Of a stretch of DNA of 64,000 nt, positions 6,464 to 14,781 are shown one piece after another. Made by a program: the position numbers and the translations under genes. The notes under the pieces were generated by a model, which saw only the letters and a list, made by a program, of their open reading frames with translations, was not told the DNA's origin and searched no databases. The DNA comes from Elusimicrobiota bacterium. GTDB lineage: Bacteria > Elusimicrobiota > Elusimicrobia > F11. The stretch is from contig JAJVIP010000033.1 in the NCBI GenBank assembly GCA_022072025.1, positions 1 through 64,000 of the forward strand, given 5' to 3'. Numbering within the stretch: the first letter of the stretch is position 1; every line of letters starts with the position of its first letter.

Positions 6464-9115
6464 ATGGAATGGACAAAATCAGCCAAAGAAGAACTGGAAA
6501 AATATCTGGAACATATAAGGTCCAACGCCCAATTATCCGGTGCCGACCCTATTGAGGTCACGGAGGACATTAAGAGACATATTGACGAAGAGCTTTCGGC
6601 GATGAAGTTAGATGTGGTGACGGCTGACGATCTTAAACACGTTTTGTCCAAGATGGGGTTGCCTGAAGACGGACCTCAAGATAGGGCCGAGAAGCTTCTT
6701 GAGATTGGCGCACTCATTAGAAAGTCCATGGGAACATTATTTGATTCTTTGATCGTCATCTTCGGAATAATTCTCCCTGCGGCTACGCTTGGTATTGAGC
6801 TCGTTACGCACATGTGCGGCCAGTCCTTTTTCGATCCTATTCCTACATTTGGTCACGTGATCCTTGTCGGTTTTGTCCCGCTTGCCAACCTTCTCGTTTG
6901 GGGTGCGCTGAAGAAAGAAAATTTTACTCGGATGAAGACTCTTGGGTTTCTCAATGCCATTGCCTTGGGCGTTTCCTTTTTCTTCACGTTGTTATTTCTC
7001 CCGATTCTTCCTCTTTCTGCCATCGCCGTTATCTATATGGGCTTTGGATTACTCCCCATGGCGCCACTCCTGTCGTTTTTAACGGCTATTGCACTAAGGA
7101 AAAAGCTTCGTACAGTCAATCAGGCATTGGGGCATCCAAAGGTTTATGGGCTCTGGCGTGGTGTGGCGATCGGAATGGGCATTCTGTTTTTAATCGAACT
7201 GCCGTCGGCATTGACTCGTGCTGGTCTTGAGTTGGCCAAATCAGAATCGTCACAAAAAAGTCTCATGGGTGTTAAGGTGCTCCGTAGCATTGGGAATCAA
7301 GAATCAATGCTAAGGCTATGCTACCAACGTCCTGGACGAGCAACGGACATCATCAGTTTTGTTTTCAACTTACACGACCCCGTTGTTCCGGACGAAGCTA
7401 GAACGATTTTCTATCGGGTTTACGGTGTCCCCTTCAATTCCATGCCAGCTCCCAAGTTATCCAGTCGTCGTGGTGGAGACTTTGATTTGTGGGATTTTGA
7501 CGAAGACCAAGGTGGAGAAGCGGTTGCGGGTGTTTTGAAGGGGATGGAACTCGCAAGCTCTCGAATTGATACTTCGATTGATGCAGAAGGCGGACTTGCT
7601 TATACAGAATGGATCTTTGAATTCAAAAATAACTCTCGCTTTCAACAACAAGAAGCACGCGCACAAATCGCCCTTCCTCCAAATGGCTTCGTTTCTCGCT
7701 TAACTCTTTGGATCAACGGAGAAGAAAGAGAGGCCGCTTTTGCAGGGAGGGGCAAGGTCCGCCAAGCTTATCAACAGGTTGTACGGCGCCAGAGAGATCC
7801 GGTGTTGGTCACGACAAGCGGATCGAATCGTGTCCTCATGCAATGTTTCCCCGTTCCTCCAAATGGTGGGACAATGAAGGTGCGTATCGGAATAACCTCA
7901 CCTCTTATCATCAAAAAACCATCCGAAGGTTTTTATCGCCTGCCCTATTTTGTCGAACGGAACTTCAAAATCCCAAAAGAATTGTCGCACTCCGTTTGGG
8001 TTGAAGCCAAAAAGCCTATTAAGTCGAACAATGGATCTTTTGTCACGGAACAACCCAAGAAAGAATTGTTTGCGCTACGAGGATCATTGAAAGACGCTGA
8101 TATGCCCAAAGGCGAGAACACGATACGTGCAGAACGCTCTCCGGATTTGTTGCGTGCATGGAGCATTGATCCAGCCAATCAAGGGACAGCGGTGAAGCAA
8201 GTGCTTGTGGAGAAACAGCCAGTAACGCATGGACATGTGGTTATTGTCGTGGACGGGTCCAGAAGCATGAAGGAAATTTCACCTTCGATTATGGAAGCTC
8301 TCAAGGCCGTTCCGCAGAACGTCAAACCTTCTCTGTTGTTTGCCTCTAATGAAATTCCGGCAGAGAAAGATCAGATTCATATCGTTGATTCTGCGAATGG
8401 CCAAAAGATCGAAGAGTTATTTAAGGCGTCGGAATTTATAGGAGGGCAGGACAATATTCCAGCCTTGCTCAAGGCATGGGAAGAAGCGTCTCGCCGAGAG
8501 AATGGCTTGATCATTTGGGTCCATGGGCCTCAACCAATTGTGATGAAGCCGGTAGAAGAACTCAAGCAACGGTGGGAAAGACGGCCAGACGGTCCCCGAT
8601 TGATCGAGATACAGGGAGCCTATGGACCGAACAAGATATTGGAACTGTTGGATGGCGTTTCGTATGTCGAATCGACTCCACGATTGGGAGATATTAAAGA
8701 AGATCTCATTGCCCTCTTTGTGAATTCCACTTCCCCTAATAAAACTTGGGAGTTTCAACGAGACAGAATTGGCCGGTCCGGTGTTTCCGCTTTAGCGGCA
8801 AAGCAAACATCCGATCACCTTGCTCGTCTATGGGCCTATGATGAAGTCCTCCGAATTATTGGGACATCCAGTAAAACCAAAGTCGACGATGCAATCAAAA
8901 TTGCGGCGTCCTACCATTTGGTTACTCCCGTCAGCGGCGCTGTCGTTCTCGAAAATAAGGAGCAGTATAAACAAGCTGGACTTGAGCCAGTCGACTCCTC
9001 CAATGTTCCGACAATTCCGGAGCCGGAAGTTTGGGCCATGCTAATCATTGTCGCTTTGATTTTGGGTTGGCAGATCTACAAGAGAAAAGGATATTTCTCA
9101 TGGCAAAGGCCATAG
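6464..9115 (+). CDS. HAAS-VIT-vWA membrane protein with PEP-CTERM sorting tail
   Basis: 883 residues with a strong Shine-Dalgarno sequence (AAGGAGA). Residues 1-90 form a helical HAAS-type domain (KEELEKYLEHI ... VTEDIKRHIDEELSAM), the kind linked to PadR regulators. Several membrane helices follow to about residue 270. A VIT domain (residues about 370-520; EARAQIALPPNGFVSRLTLW, YQQVVRRQRDPVLV) precedes a vWA domain with the metal-site motif DGSRS (Asp597, Ser599, Ser601). The C-terminus has PEPEVWAM (852-859), a hydrophobic helix and a basic tail, which is a textbook PEP-CTERM signal. The exosortase gene starts inside this gene, which implies it is the enzyme's dedicated substrate. VIT/vWA proteins usually mediate protein-protein adhesion. 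Confidence 0.85.
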   Translation: MEWTKSAKEELEKYLEHIRSNAQLSGADPIEVTEDIKRHIDEELSAMKLDVVTADDLKHVLSKMGLPEDGPQDRAEKLLEIGALIRKSMGTLFDSLIVIFGIILPAATLGIELVTHMCGQSFFDPIPTFGHVILVGFVPLANLLVWGALKKENFTRMKTLGFLNAIALGVSFFFTLLFLPILPLSAIAVIYMGFGLLPMAPLLSFLTAIALRKKLRTVNQALGHPKVYGLWRGVAIGMGILFLIELPSALTRAGLELAKSESSQKSLMGVKVLRSIGNQESMLRLCYQRPGRATDIISFVFNLHDPVVPDEARTIFYRVYGVPFNSMPAPKLSSRRGGDFDLWDFDEDQGGEAVAGVLKGMELASSRIDTSIDAEGGLAYTEWIFEFKNNSRFQQQEARAQIALPPNGFVSRLTLWINGEEREAAFAGRGKVRQAYQQVVRRQRDPVLVTTSGSNRVLMQCFPVPPNGGTMKVRIGITSPLIIKKPSEGFYRLPYFVERNFKIPKELSHSVWVEAKKPIKSNNGSFVTEQPKKELFALRGSLKDADMPKGENTIRAERSPDLLRAWSIDPANQGTAVKQVLVEKQPVTHGHVVIVVDGSRSMKEISPSIMEALKAVPQNVKPSLLFASNEIPAEKDQIHIVDSANGQKIEELFKASEFIGGQDNIPALLKAWEEASRRENGLIIWVHGPQPIVMKPVEELKQRWERRPDGPRLIEIQGAYGPNKILELLDGVSYVESTPRLGDIKEDLIALFVNSTSPNKTWEFQRDRIGRSGVSALAAKQTSDHLARLWAYDEVLRIIGTSSKTKVDDAIKIAASYHLVTPVSGAVVLENKEQYKQAGLEPVDSSNVPTIPEPEVWAMLIIVALILGWQIYKRKGYFSWQRP

Positions 9116-9903
9116 AAAGGAAATTTCTCCTCGCTTTTTTAGCGATACCCTTCTGGCCGGTTGTCGGATGGTACGTATTTCGACTTAGCCAATCACCGGA
9201 GGAGCTTGGCGGTCTATTTGCGATCCTACTTGCCACGATATTTGTCTTGAAGGATAAAAGGCAAAGCAATGAGCCGACGTCGGTTCAGTCCATTGACGCC
9301 TATACTTCTTTGTTGATCCTTGGCTATGCCTGTCTCTTTCATTTCGTACCACCACTTGTTCGAGCCATTTTTGCAATGACGGTAGTAGCGAGAATATTAA
9401 GCGTTTCCTTTCTGCGGCAAAGGATCCACATCGGGCTTTGGATGCTTCTCATTTTGTCATTACCTGTCATTCCATCTCTACAGTTCTATTTGGGTTATCC
9501 GTTACGAATGCTGGTCGCTCAAATCGCCTTGCCGCTTATTCGAGCTTCTGGATTTTCAGTTATCCAAGAAGGCGCATGTTTTAATTTCGGCGGGGAGTTG
9601 GTATGGATTGATGCTCCTTGTAGCGGGATCAAAATGCTTTGGGCCGCACTTCTATTGGCATCGGCATATTCTTGTTTTTATCGGTTAAATGGAATCCGAA
9701 CAATAGTCGCCGTCATTTCTGCGACTGGACTGGCAATCGTTGCTAACGCGATCCGAGCGGCGGCATTGTTTTTCACCGAGGCTCACATTCTTAAGGCGCC
9801 CACTTGGTTCCATGAAGGAACTGGCCTCGTTGTTTTTGGTGCTTTGGCATTAAGCATGTTGTTGACTTTTGACAAGCTTGAGCGACTACGAGGGCTCAGA
9901 TGA
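9100..9903 (+). CDS. exosortase family transpeptidase
   Basis: 267 residues from the ATG at 9100 (AAAAGGA upstream), overlapping the end of its presumed substrate gene by 16 bases. It is a multi-pass membrane protein with the three catalytic landmarks of exosortases: Cys174 in DAPCSGIKM, Arg219 in NAIRAA and His238 in WFHEGTGL. These enzymes cleave PEP-CTERM tails and transfer the protein to an envelope or extracellular carrier. The small size and single-substrate neighbourhood resemble dedicated exosortase subtypes rather than the EPS-linked XrtA type, but I cannot assign the subtype. The next gene overlaps by 4 bases (ATGA). Confidence 0.9.
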   Translation: MAKAIERKFLLAFLAIPFWPVVGWYVFRLSQSPEELGGLFAILLATIFVLKDKRQSNEPTSVQSIDAYTSLLILGYACLFHFVPPLVRAIFAMTVVARILSVSFLRQRIHIGLWMLLILSLPVIPSLQFYLGYPLRMLVAQIALPLIRASGFSVIQEGACFNFGGELVWIDAPCSGIKMLWAALLLASAYSCFYRLNGIRTIVAVISATGLAIVANAIRAAALFFTEAHILKAPTWFHEGTGLVVFGALALSMLLTFDKLERLRGLR

Positions 9904-10430
9904 AACGCACAATTTTCTTTTTGCTTTCCTGTTTAATGGCCGCACTTATCCCACTTTTGCCAACAGGGAGCGAAGCGAATATTGCCAATACGTTTCCTGC
10001 AAATTGGCCCAGAACCTTTGATGGAAAGCAGTTGGTTCAAATATCGATATCAGACCGAGAAAAGAGATTTCTAGCGGAATTCCCTGGACATATGGCCAAG
10101 TTTACGGACGGTAATAACGAAATTCTGATCAGGCATGTGTTTACGCCAACTCGTAAGCTCCATCCTAGTATGCATTGCTATAAAGGTTTTGGTTTCACCA
10201 TCGTCCCCAAACCTTTGTGGACCGACAAGAGTGGTCAACTTTGGGGATGTTTCGTGGCCCAAAAGAAGAACTCCCCTCCATTGGTCGTCAAAGAGCAGAT
10301 CGTTGATCCAACAGGAAAAGTATGGACCGATGTTTCGGCCTGGTACTGGAGCGCTGTTTTAGGACGGACAAAGGGTCCGTGGCAAGCGTTTACTATCGCG
10401 GAGCCAGAGGTAAAGGAGGATGCGTCATGA
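9900..10430 (+). CDS. EpsI-like exosortase-associated protein
   Basis: 176 residues with a signal peptide (cleavage near residue 25, SEA). The core segment LHPSMHCYKGFGFTIV holds His88, His92 and Cys93. This matches the HPxxCYxGxG pattern of EpsI/DUF3485-type proteins that accompany exosortases, either as a fused domain or as a separate protein. Its ATG overlaps the exosortase stop (ATGA), so the two are translationally coupled. It probably works outside the membrane with the exosortase, perhaps on the acceptor or substrate; the exact role of this family is not established. Its own stop again overlaps the next ATG. Confidence 0.75.
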   Translation: MKRTIFFLLSCLMAALIPLLPTGSEANIANTFPANWPRTFDGKQLVQISISDREKRFLAEFPGHMAKFTDGNNEILIRHVFTPTRKLHPSMHCYKGFGFTIVPKPLWTDKSGQLWGCFVAQKKNSPPLVVKEQIVDPTGKVWTDVSAWYWSAVLGRTKGPWQAFTIAEPEVKEDAS

Positions 10431-11392
10431 TTTTGGGAAGAAAAATCGTTTTATGGGTAACAGCCCTTGTTGCAAGCGGCACGTTTCTATTCACGGCGAC
10501 TGCATTCTTCGGATTGAATAATTGGCCGCTTGAACTAACCAGCCATTTCCGAGTCCAGTATTTGATAATTCAAACTGCCTGCTTGTTAATTTTCGTGGCA
10601 TTGAAAAATAGGGCATGGGTGATTACCACCCTTGGTGTGGGGGTGATCAATTTTGCTCTGGTTTATTCGTGGGGATTTTCGTTTCCGTCCGTTATGGCAA
10701 ACACGCCGCCACAACCGACGCTCAAGATCCTTCAAATCAATCTCAATATCGCCAATCGGGATGTGAGGAGGGTAAGTCAACTCATAAACGCGTCCAATGC
10801 CGATATAGTGGGATTGGAGGAATTAACCGGATGGTGGCTTGACGCTTTGAAACCAACTCTCGAGACATATGCGCACCAGAAGGTTGAAACGCAGGAGGGT
10901 TGTTTTGGGATAGGCTTATTTAGTCGAGTTCCGCTGGACAAGGCGACTATAAAACGTTTCAGTCGAGTGGATATCCCAACGGTTCTTGCGAGCATTAAAC
11001 TGGATGGTCGTGCCATTGATATCATTCATACCCATCCATTGCCTCCTGGCAATCCAGAAACATTCGCGATTCGCAATGAGCAACTGGAAAACATTGGAAA
11101 CTACCGGAAGGAGTTAGGCAAAACCTTAATTGTTATGGGTGACTTGAACGTGTCTCCATGGTCGCCCCATTTCCAGCGACTTATAAAGAAAATGGATTTG
11201 CAGGATACGCGAAAAGGATTTGGAATTCAGCCGTCATGGCCAACCATGTTGCCGATTCTGCGGACACCCATTGATCATTTTTTGGTCAGCAAGGATTTGG
11301 TGACGATCAAAAGGAAAGTAGGGCCAAACGTAAGCTCGGATCATTATCCAGTCTATGTGGAGCTTGCGCTGAAAGAGAACGGAATGGAGTGA
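10427..11392 (+). CDS. membrane-anchored endonuclease/exonuclease/phosphatase family protein
   Basis: 321 residues from the ATG at 10427, which overlaps the upstream stop (ATGA). Three membrane helices in residues 1-90 are followed by an EEP-fold domain: LKILQINLN, ADIVGLEELTGWW (metal-binding Glu), GIGLFSR, VMGDLNVSP (GDxN) and SSDHYPVYVEL (Ser-Asp-His). EEP proteins hydrolyse phosphodiesters or phosphomonoesters in nucleic acids, inositides or phospholipids. With a membrane anchor and an extracytoplasmic domain, a lipid or lipid-linked carrier phosphate is the likelier substrate here. It is the last gene of the padR-exosortase operon. A remnant of integrase sequence follows about 70 bases later. 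Confidence 0.8.
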   Translation: MILGRKIVLWVTALVASGTFLFTATAFFGLNNWPLELTSHFRVQYLIIQTACLLIFVALKNRAWVITTLGVGVINFALVYSWGFSFPSVMANTPPQPTLKILQINLNIANRDVRRVSQLINASNADIVGLEELTGWWLDALKPTLETYAHQKVETQEGCFGIGLFSRVPLDKATIKRFSRVDIPTVLASIKLDGRAIDIIHTHPLPPGNPETFAIRNEQLENIGNYRKELGKTLIVMGDLNVSPWSPHFQRLIKKMDLQDTRKGFGIQPSWPTMLPILRTPIDHFLVSKDLVTIKRKVGPNVSSDHYPVYVELALKENGME

Positions 11393-11460
11393 GCCCCTAG
11401 GATTGGACACCGAAAAGGTCTTATATAGGAACATTTTCTCGTCGCACTTCACCATTAGAA

Positions 11461-11664
11461 CAGGTTACCAACCTACACTTCAAAAAATTACTCGGCCACC
11501 AACCCCCGTCAATGACTTAGCGCTATGCTCATTTGTCCAAAGGGCATTTGTCGGTCGGGATGATGACGATTGATGCAGGGATGGATGTTGTGACAGTGGC
11601 TCAATCCAGCAAGGAGGAAGGAGTCCAATTACAAGGATTATCCTCTGAAAAACATTCAGTTTAA
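11461..11664 (+). pseudogene. tyrosine recombinase C-terminal remnant
   Basis: Reading the frame ending TAA at 11664 gives KKLLGHQPPSMT, an amber codon (11518-11520), then RYAHLSKGHLSVGMMTIDAG and about 25 more residues. This parallels the integrase fragment at 13039, which has KLLGHHSPAMTQRYAHLSKG. The box II His and the catalytic Tyr region remain, but everything N-terminal is lost. The 11393-11969 gap contains this remnant, a tRNA-Ser 5' half and a TGGACACC pair, and no intact gene. Confidence 0.75.
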
Positions 11665-11745
11665 TCTTCGGATGGACACCATTGGGACATCAGCCAAATT
11701 GGCCGACTTCTCTCAAACTGCTAAAAGCGTTGACGTTGACCATTT

Positions 11746-11814
11746 GGAGAGGTGCGTGAGCGGTTGAAACGGCACGCCTGGAAAGCGGATGAATTGATTT
11801 TGATGGAGTTTGAT
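11746..11814 (+). pseudogene. tRNA-Ser(GGA) 5' half plus conserved flank; likely attachment-site remnant
   Basis: Positions 11746-11785 match the first 40 bases of tRNA-Ser(GGA) at 14782, from GGAGAGGTGCGTGAGCGG to the anticodon loop CTGGAAA, without the D-loop insertion. Sequence then changes to GCGGATGAA and TTTTGATGGAGTTTGAT, the same flank as at the 4370 copy. The integrase remnant ends 80 bases before it. Confidence 0.75.
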
Positions 11815-11881
11815 CAGATTTGACCATCGTCGGAAAGCCTGCCTTAATTGCCCACATGACTTTGACCAAGTATGATGGATT

Positions 11882-11900
11882 TGGACACCAAATGGACACC
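11882..11900 (+). repeat. paired TGGACACC direct repeat
   Basis: Two TGGACACC copies, starting 11 bases apart, following GATGGATT, as at 4551. It lies 67 bases after the tRNA-Ser 5'-half remnant. Confidence 0.5.
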
Positions 11901-11969
11901 AGGTAGGCACCAAAGGCTTAGACCAAAAAACATAGCAATTCATTTCGACTAAAAGGGGATTTGAAATTG

Positions 11970-12503
11970 ATGAAACTGTTCTTGATGCTGGTAATGTTTA
12001 ATCTTATTGGATGCGCACAATTGAACAAATTAGTCCAAAGTCCACCTCCGAAAGCATATATATCCAACATTCCGAAAGATCAAACCATGGTTGTAATACC
12101 GTTCAACGACTATATCAATCAAATCGAAGTGGCTAGGAAGGTTGAGATGATCTTGGTCAATTATGGATTCAGTGTTAGATCTTTACCTTCAGATTTCAAA
12201 GAAATCGAAAAACGGACTGACTCGGGCATTTCTGGTTCTAGTGCGAAAGGTCAAGTCGGAAGAACTGAAGAAATTGGAGCGGAGGCAAAGGAAACAACAA
12301 TTGAGCGATACCGCGCATATTCGCCGGTAGACGTACAAATCATTTTTGAAGTTCTTTTATCGGAAGGGTGGATCACTGTTAAAGTCGTAAGGGCAAAAGA
12401 TAGAGCGGTGATCGGAGTGAGCAAGGCTTACGAGTCAAATCTTGAGAGCGAGCTTGAGGATTTTTTACTAAAAAACAAATTAATAATTGAGAAAACTTCA
12501 TAA
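11970..12503 (+). CDS. small lipoprotein of unknown function
   Basis: 177 residues from the ATG at 11970, preceded by AAAAGGGG. The N-terminus MKLFLMLVMFNLIGC ends in a lipobox with Cys15, so it should be lipidated and held at the inner or outer membrane. The mature part is mixed alpha/beta with no motif I recognise. A TTG three codons upstream is possible but too close to the Shine-Dalgarno sequence. Its end overlaps a possible TTG start of the next small gene. It is cargo of the segment between two tRNA-Ser copies. Confidence 0.55.
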   Translation: MKLFLMLVMFNLIGCAQLNKLVQSPPPKAYISNIPKDQTMVVIPFNDYINQIEVARKVEMILVNYGFSVRSLPSDFKEIEKRTDSGISGSSAKGQVGRTEEIGAEAKETTIERYRAYSPVDVQIIFEVLLSEGWITVKVVRAKDRAVIGVSKAYESNLESELEDFLLKNKLIIEKTS

Positions 12504-12534
12504 GTGTATTGTTTGGAATCTTGCGATTGAATCA

Positions 12535-12810
12535 GTGATTAAAAAAATATTTCTTCTTTTGTTGACACTAACCTTCAGTCCTTTGGCTTTTGCAGGAAAG
12601 AAATCTTCCAGTGGTTACAAATCAAAAGGATATGGATACACTAATTCTAAATCCACTCGAGTAAAGGGAAGTATTAACAAGAAAACGGGAAGTTATACCG
12701 CACCCCACCGCCGAACCACCTCAAACAAAACACAGAAAGATAACTATTCGACCAGCGGAAACCAGAATCCTTGGACAGGGAAGAAAGGCTCAAGGGGTGC
12801 AGATAAATAA
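12535..12810 (+). CDS. small secreted basic Gly/Lys/Ser-rich protein
   Basis: About 91 residues from a GTG at 12535 (a TTG at 12487 is possible). The N-terminus is a signal peptide ending near LAFAGKK. The mature part is basic and low in hydrophobics. It contains RVKGSINKKTGSYTAPHRRT and then NQNPWTGKKGSRG. This matches a common small secreted family with the pattern xGYxxKxGTYVxPHxRT...GNxNPxTGKxG, whose function is unknown. Confidence 0.55.
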   Translation: MIKKIFLLLLTLTFSPLAFAGKKSSSGYKSKGYGYTNSKSTRVKGSINKKTGSYTAPHRRTTSNKTQKDNYSTSGNQNPWTGKKGSRGADK

Positions 12811-12820
12811 ATGAGGGACC

Positions 12821-13006
12821 TTGCTTAAGCGGCAACTCTTCAACATTATTGTTTTTGGTGGCTTAGCAGCCTGGACCATAAAAGGTATCGCAAAAAAGTT
12901 TGGTTTTGATCCCTCGCTAGGGGCATTATTTCCCGTAGCGTGGTTTGTTGGCGCAGTAGTTTCCTGGAAAGATGAAAGGGGTTCCTATGATGATCCCGAT
13001 GAATAG
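12821..13006 (+). CDS. short hypothetical protein with one membrane helix
   Basis: 61 residues from a TTG at 12821. A glycine-containing membrane helix lies around residues 34-50 (LGALFPVAWFVGAVVSW), after a basic N-terminus. There is no good Shine-Dalgarno sequence and no recognisable motif. It may be real because it fills the gap between two other genes in the same direction, but the evidence is thin. Confidence 0.3.
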   Translation: MLKRQLFNIIVFGGLAAWTIKGIAKKFGFDPSLGALFPVAWFVGAVVSWKDERGSYDDPDE

Positions 13007-13038
13007 GGACCCCCTTAGCTTGCGACTGAAGGAATCTT

Positions 13039-13425
13039 ATGGTTTCTGTTTTTGAATCTATGACAAGTCGTGATAGAATAAGCACGCTTTTTGATGTTTC
13101 TGAGGATGTACTCCACACGGAGTTCACCAAGGCTGTGAAAGCAGCTGGGATTCAAGATTTTCGATTTCACGATCTTCGTCATTCGTTCGCCAGTCACTTT
13201 ATTATGAGGACAAATGACTTGCCCACCTTACAGAAACTCCTAGGCCATCATTCACCAGCGATGACCCAACGATACGCACACCTGTCGAAAGGTCATATTC
13301 AAGTTGGGATGCTAACGTTTGATGCGGGGATGGATGTAATCTTGGTTTCAAATCCTCAAAAGCAGCTTGTCGCAGAAAATTCTGAAACAGTTAGTGCACC
13401 AATAGAACGGATAGAGAGGGTATGA
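13039..13425 (+). pseudogene. tyrosine recombinase (phage-type integrase) fragment
   Basis: 128 residues covering only the C-terminal third of a tyrosine recombinase. HDLRHSFASHF supplies the HxxR box, LLGHHSPAMTQRYAHLS the second His and the catalytic Tyr. The SAM-like core-binding domain and the box I Arg are missing, so it cannot be active alone. The stop overlaps the ATG of the following YhcG-like gene (ATGA). It is the better preserved relative of the remnant at 11461. Such enzymes usually insert elements at tRNA genes, consistent with the tRNA-Ser copies here. Confidence 0.8.
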
Positions 13426-14582
13426 AAAAAACTGCCGCCAAACTTGATAACCGCCTGTTTTCCCTGATCAATCGTGTCCGAACGATTCTCCATTCGGCTC
13501 GGTCCCAGGCATTTCGCGCGATTAATACTGAAATGATTCTTGCCTACTGGAAAGTTGGTCGGGAAATTGTGGAGGAAGAGCAGCACGGAAAAGCCCGTGC
13601 GGAGTATGGAAAGCGCATTATTGAGGACCTGGCCAGCCGACTTACGGCGGAATTTGGTTCTGGCATCTCAAAAGACAACCTCTGGTATATGCGGCGGTTT
13701 TATCTCACTTACCCGCCTGCCGTTCTTCAAGAGAAACTTGACGCAGTGCGTCAAGAATCCACCAAATTGAGTGAAAAGAACATTATTGACGCACTGCGTG
13801 GAGAATTGACCTGGACCCACTACAGGCTGCTTTTGGGTGTTGAAAATCCGGAAGCGCGCAAATTTTAGGAGTCGGAATCGGTCCGCTCTCATTGGTCCAC
13901 ACGTGACCTTGAACGCCAAATCTCATCGCAATTTTATGAGCGGCTTTTAATGAGTCGTGACAAGAAGGGAATGGTTCTTCTAGCCCGAAAGGGCCATGAA
14001 CCACAGAAACCGGTTGATCTCATTAAAGACCCATACGTGCTTGAGTTCACAGGTCTGCCGGAAATTTCTCGATTACGAGAGAGCGATTTGGAAACCGCGT
14101 TGGTCGATAAGATGAAAGATTTTTTGTTGGAGTTGGGCCGAGGGTTCGCATTTGTAGCTCGTCAGAAACGGATCACTTTGGATGGCGATCACCATTGGAT
14201 TGATCTCGTTCTCTATCATATCCCTTTGAGGCGGTACGTTTTGATTGATCTTAAGACCGGAAAGCTGGCGCACCACGACATAGGCCAAATGCAGATGTAC
14301 GTGAATTACTTTGATCGAGAACTTCGAGAGCAGGGGACAAATGAAACGATCGGAATTGTCCTTTGCGCCAAGAAAAATGAGGCGGTCGTGAAATACACGT
14401 TGCCAAAAGGCAACAAACAGATATTCGCGTCCAAGTACCAACTCTATCTTCCAACGGTCCAAGAACTGGAAACCGAACTGCGGCGTGAGCGGGAAGCTTT
14501 GGAACTGGAATATAAGTTGCACGGCACCAACGATCTGGCGGGCGTGACCAAAGGTTTGTTGGCTCAAAAAACCAAACGATAA
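13422..14582 (+). pseudogene. YhcG/DUF1016 nuclease interrupted by one in-frame amber codon
   Basis: Two open segments, 13422-13868 and 13869-14582, lie in the same frame, separated only by a TAG at 13866-13868. The first is the DUF1016 N-terminal helical domain (INTEMILAYWKVGREIVEEE, WTHYRLLLGVENPEAR). The second contains the rest of that domain (WSTRDLERQISSQFYERLL) and a PD-(D/E)xK nuclease domain (WIDLVLYHIPLRRYVLIDLK, with the Asp...Asp-x-Lys core). At the TAG the family usually has Tyr, so one base change explains it. YhcG proteins are nucleases found in defence and mobile contexts. A separate start at 13950 could still give a nuclease-only fragment. Confidence 0.8.
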
Positions 14583-14632
14583 GAGCTAAAACTGCAGGCA
14601 CTGTGTGCAGAAATGCCTGGACGGCTGGTGAG

Positions 14633-14652
14633 TGGACACCAAAATGGACACC
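14633..14652 (+). repeat. paired TGGACACC direct repeat
   Basis: Two TGGACACC copies starting 12 bases apart, 54 bases before the tRNA-Ser fragment at 14706. The 14583-14705 gap otherwise shows no gene. Confidence 0.5.
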
Positions 14653-14705
14653 AAACCGATTTTTCCAGAGTCGGGAAATTGTAAAGTCATTGAATATCAG
14701 TAATT

Positions 14706-14770
14706 GGAGAGGTGCGTGAGCGGTCCGTGTCGTATACGGCCCAGCGCCGTTCAGCTGGGTGAAACGGCAG
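14706..14770 (+). pseudogene. tRNA-Ser 5' fragment with a 35-nt D-loop insertion
   Basis: GGAGAGGTGCGTGAGCGGT matches tRNA-Ser(GGA), followed by the two-hairpin insertion (CCGT/ACGG around GTCGTAT; CCCAGC/GCTGGG around GCCGTTCA), then TGAAACGGCA, then unrelated sequence. It lies 11 bases before the intact tRNA-Ser(GGA), much as the 1280 copy precedes tRNA-Ser(CGA). Confidence 0.75.
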
Positions 14771-14781
14771 GGTGAGAATGT

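Noticed and set aside
11518-13868. Amber codons in both the integrase remnant (11518) and the YhcG-like gene (13866), suggesting TAG recoding
   Set aside because: The residues replaced differ (Gln by comparison with the sister integrase, Tyr by family pattern), other genes such as smpB-flanking TPR and mlaF end properly at TAG, and both affected genes are in a decaying island. Ordinary nonsense mutations explain it.
4370-14770. Repeated tRNA-Ser pieces and TGGACACC pairs as a CRISPR-like array
   Set aside because: Units are kilobases apart, not regularly spaced, and no cas gene is present.
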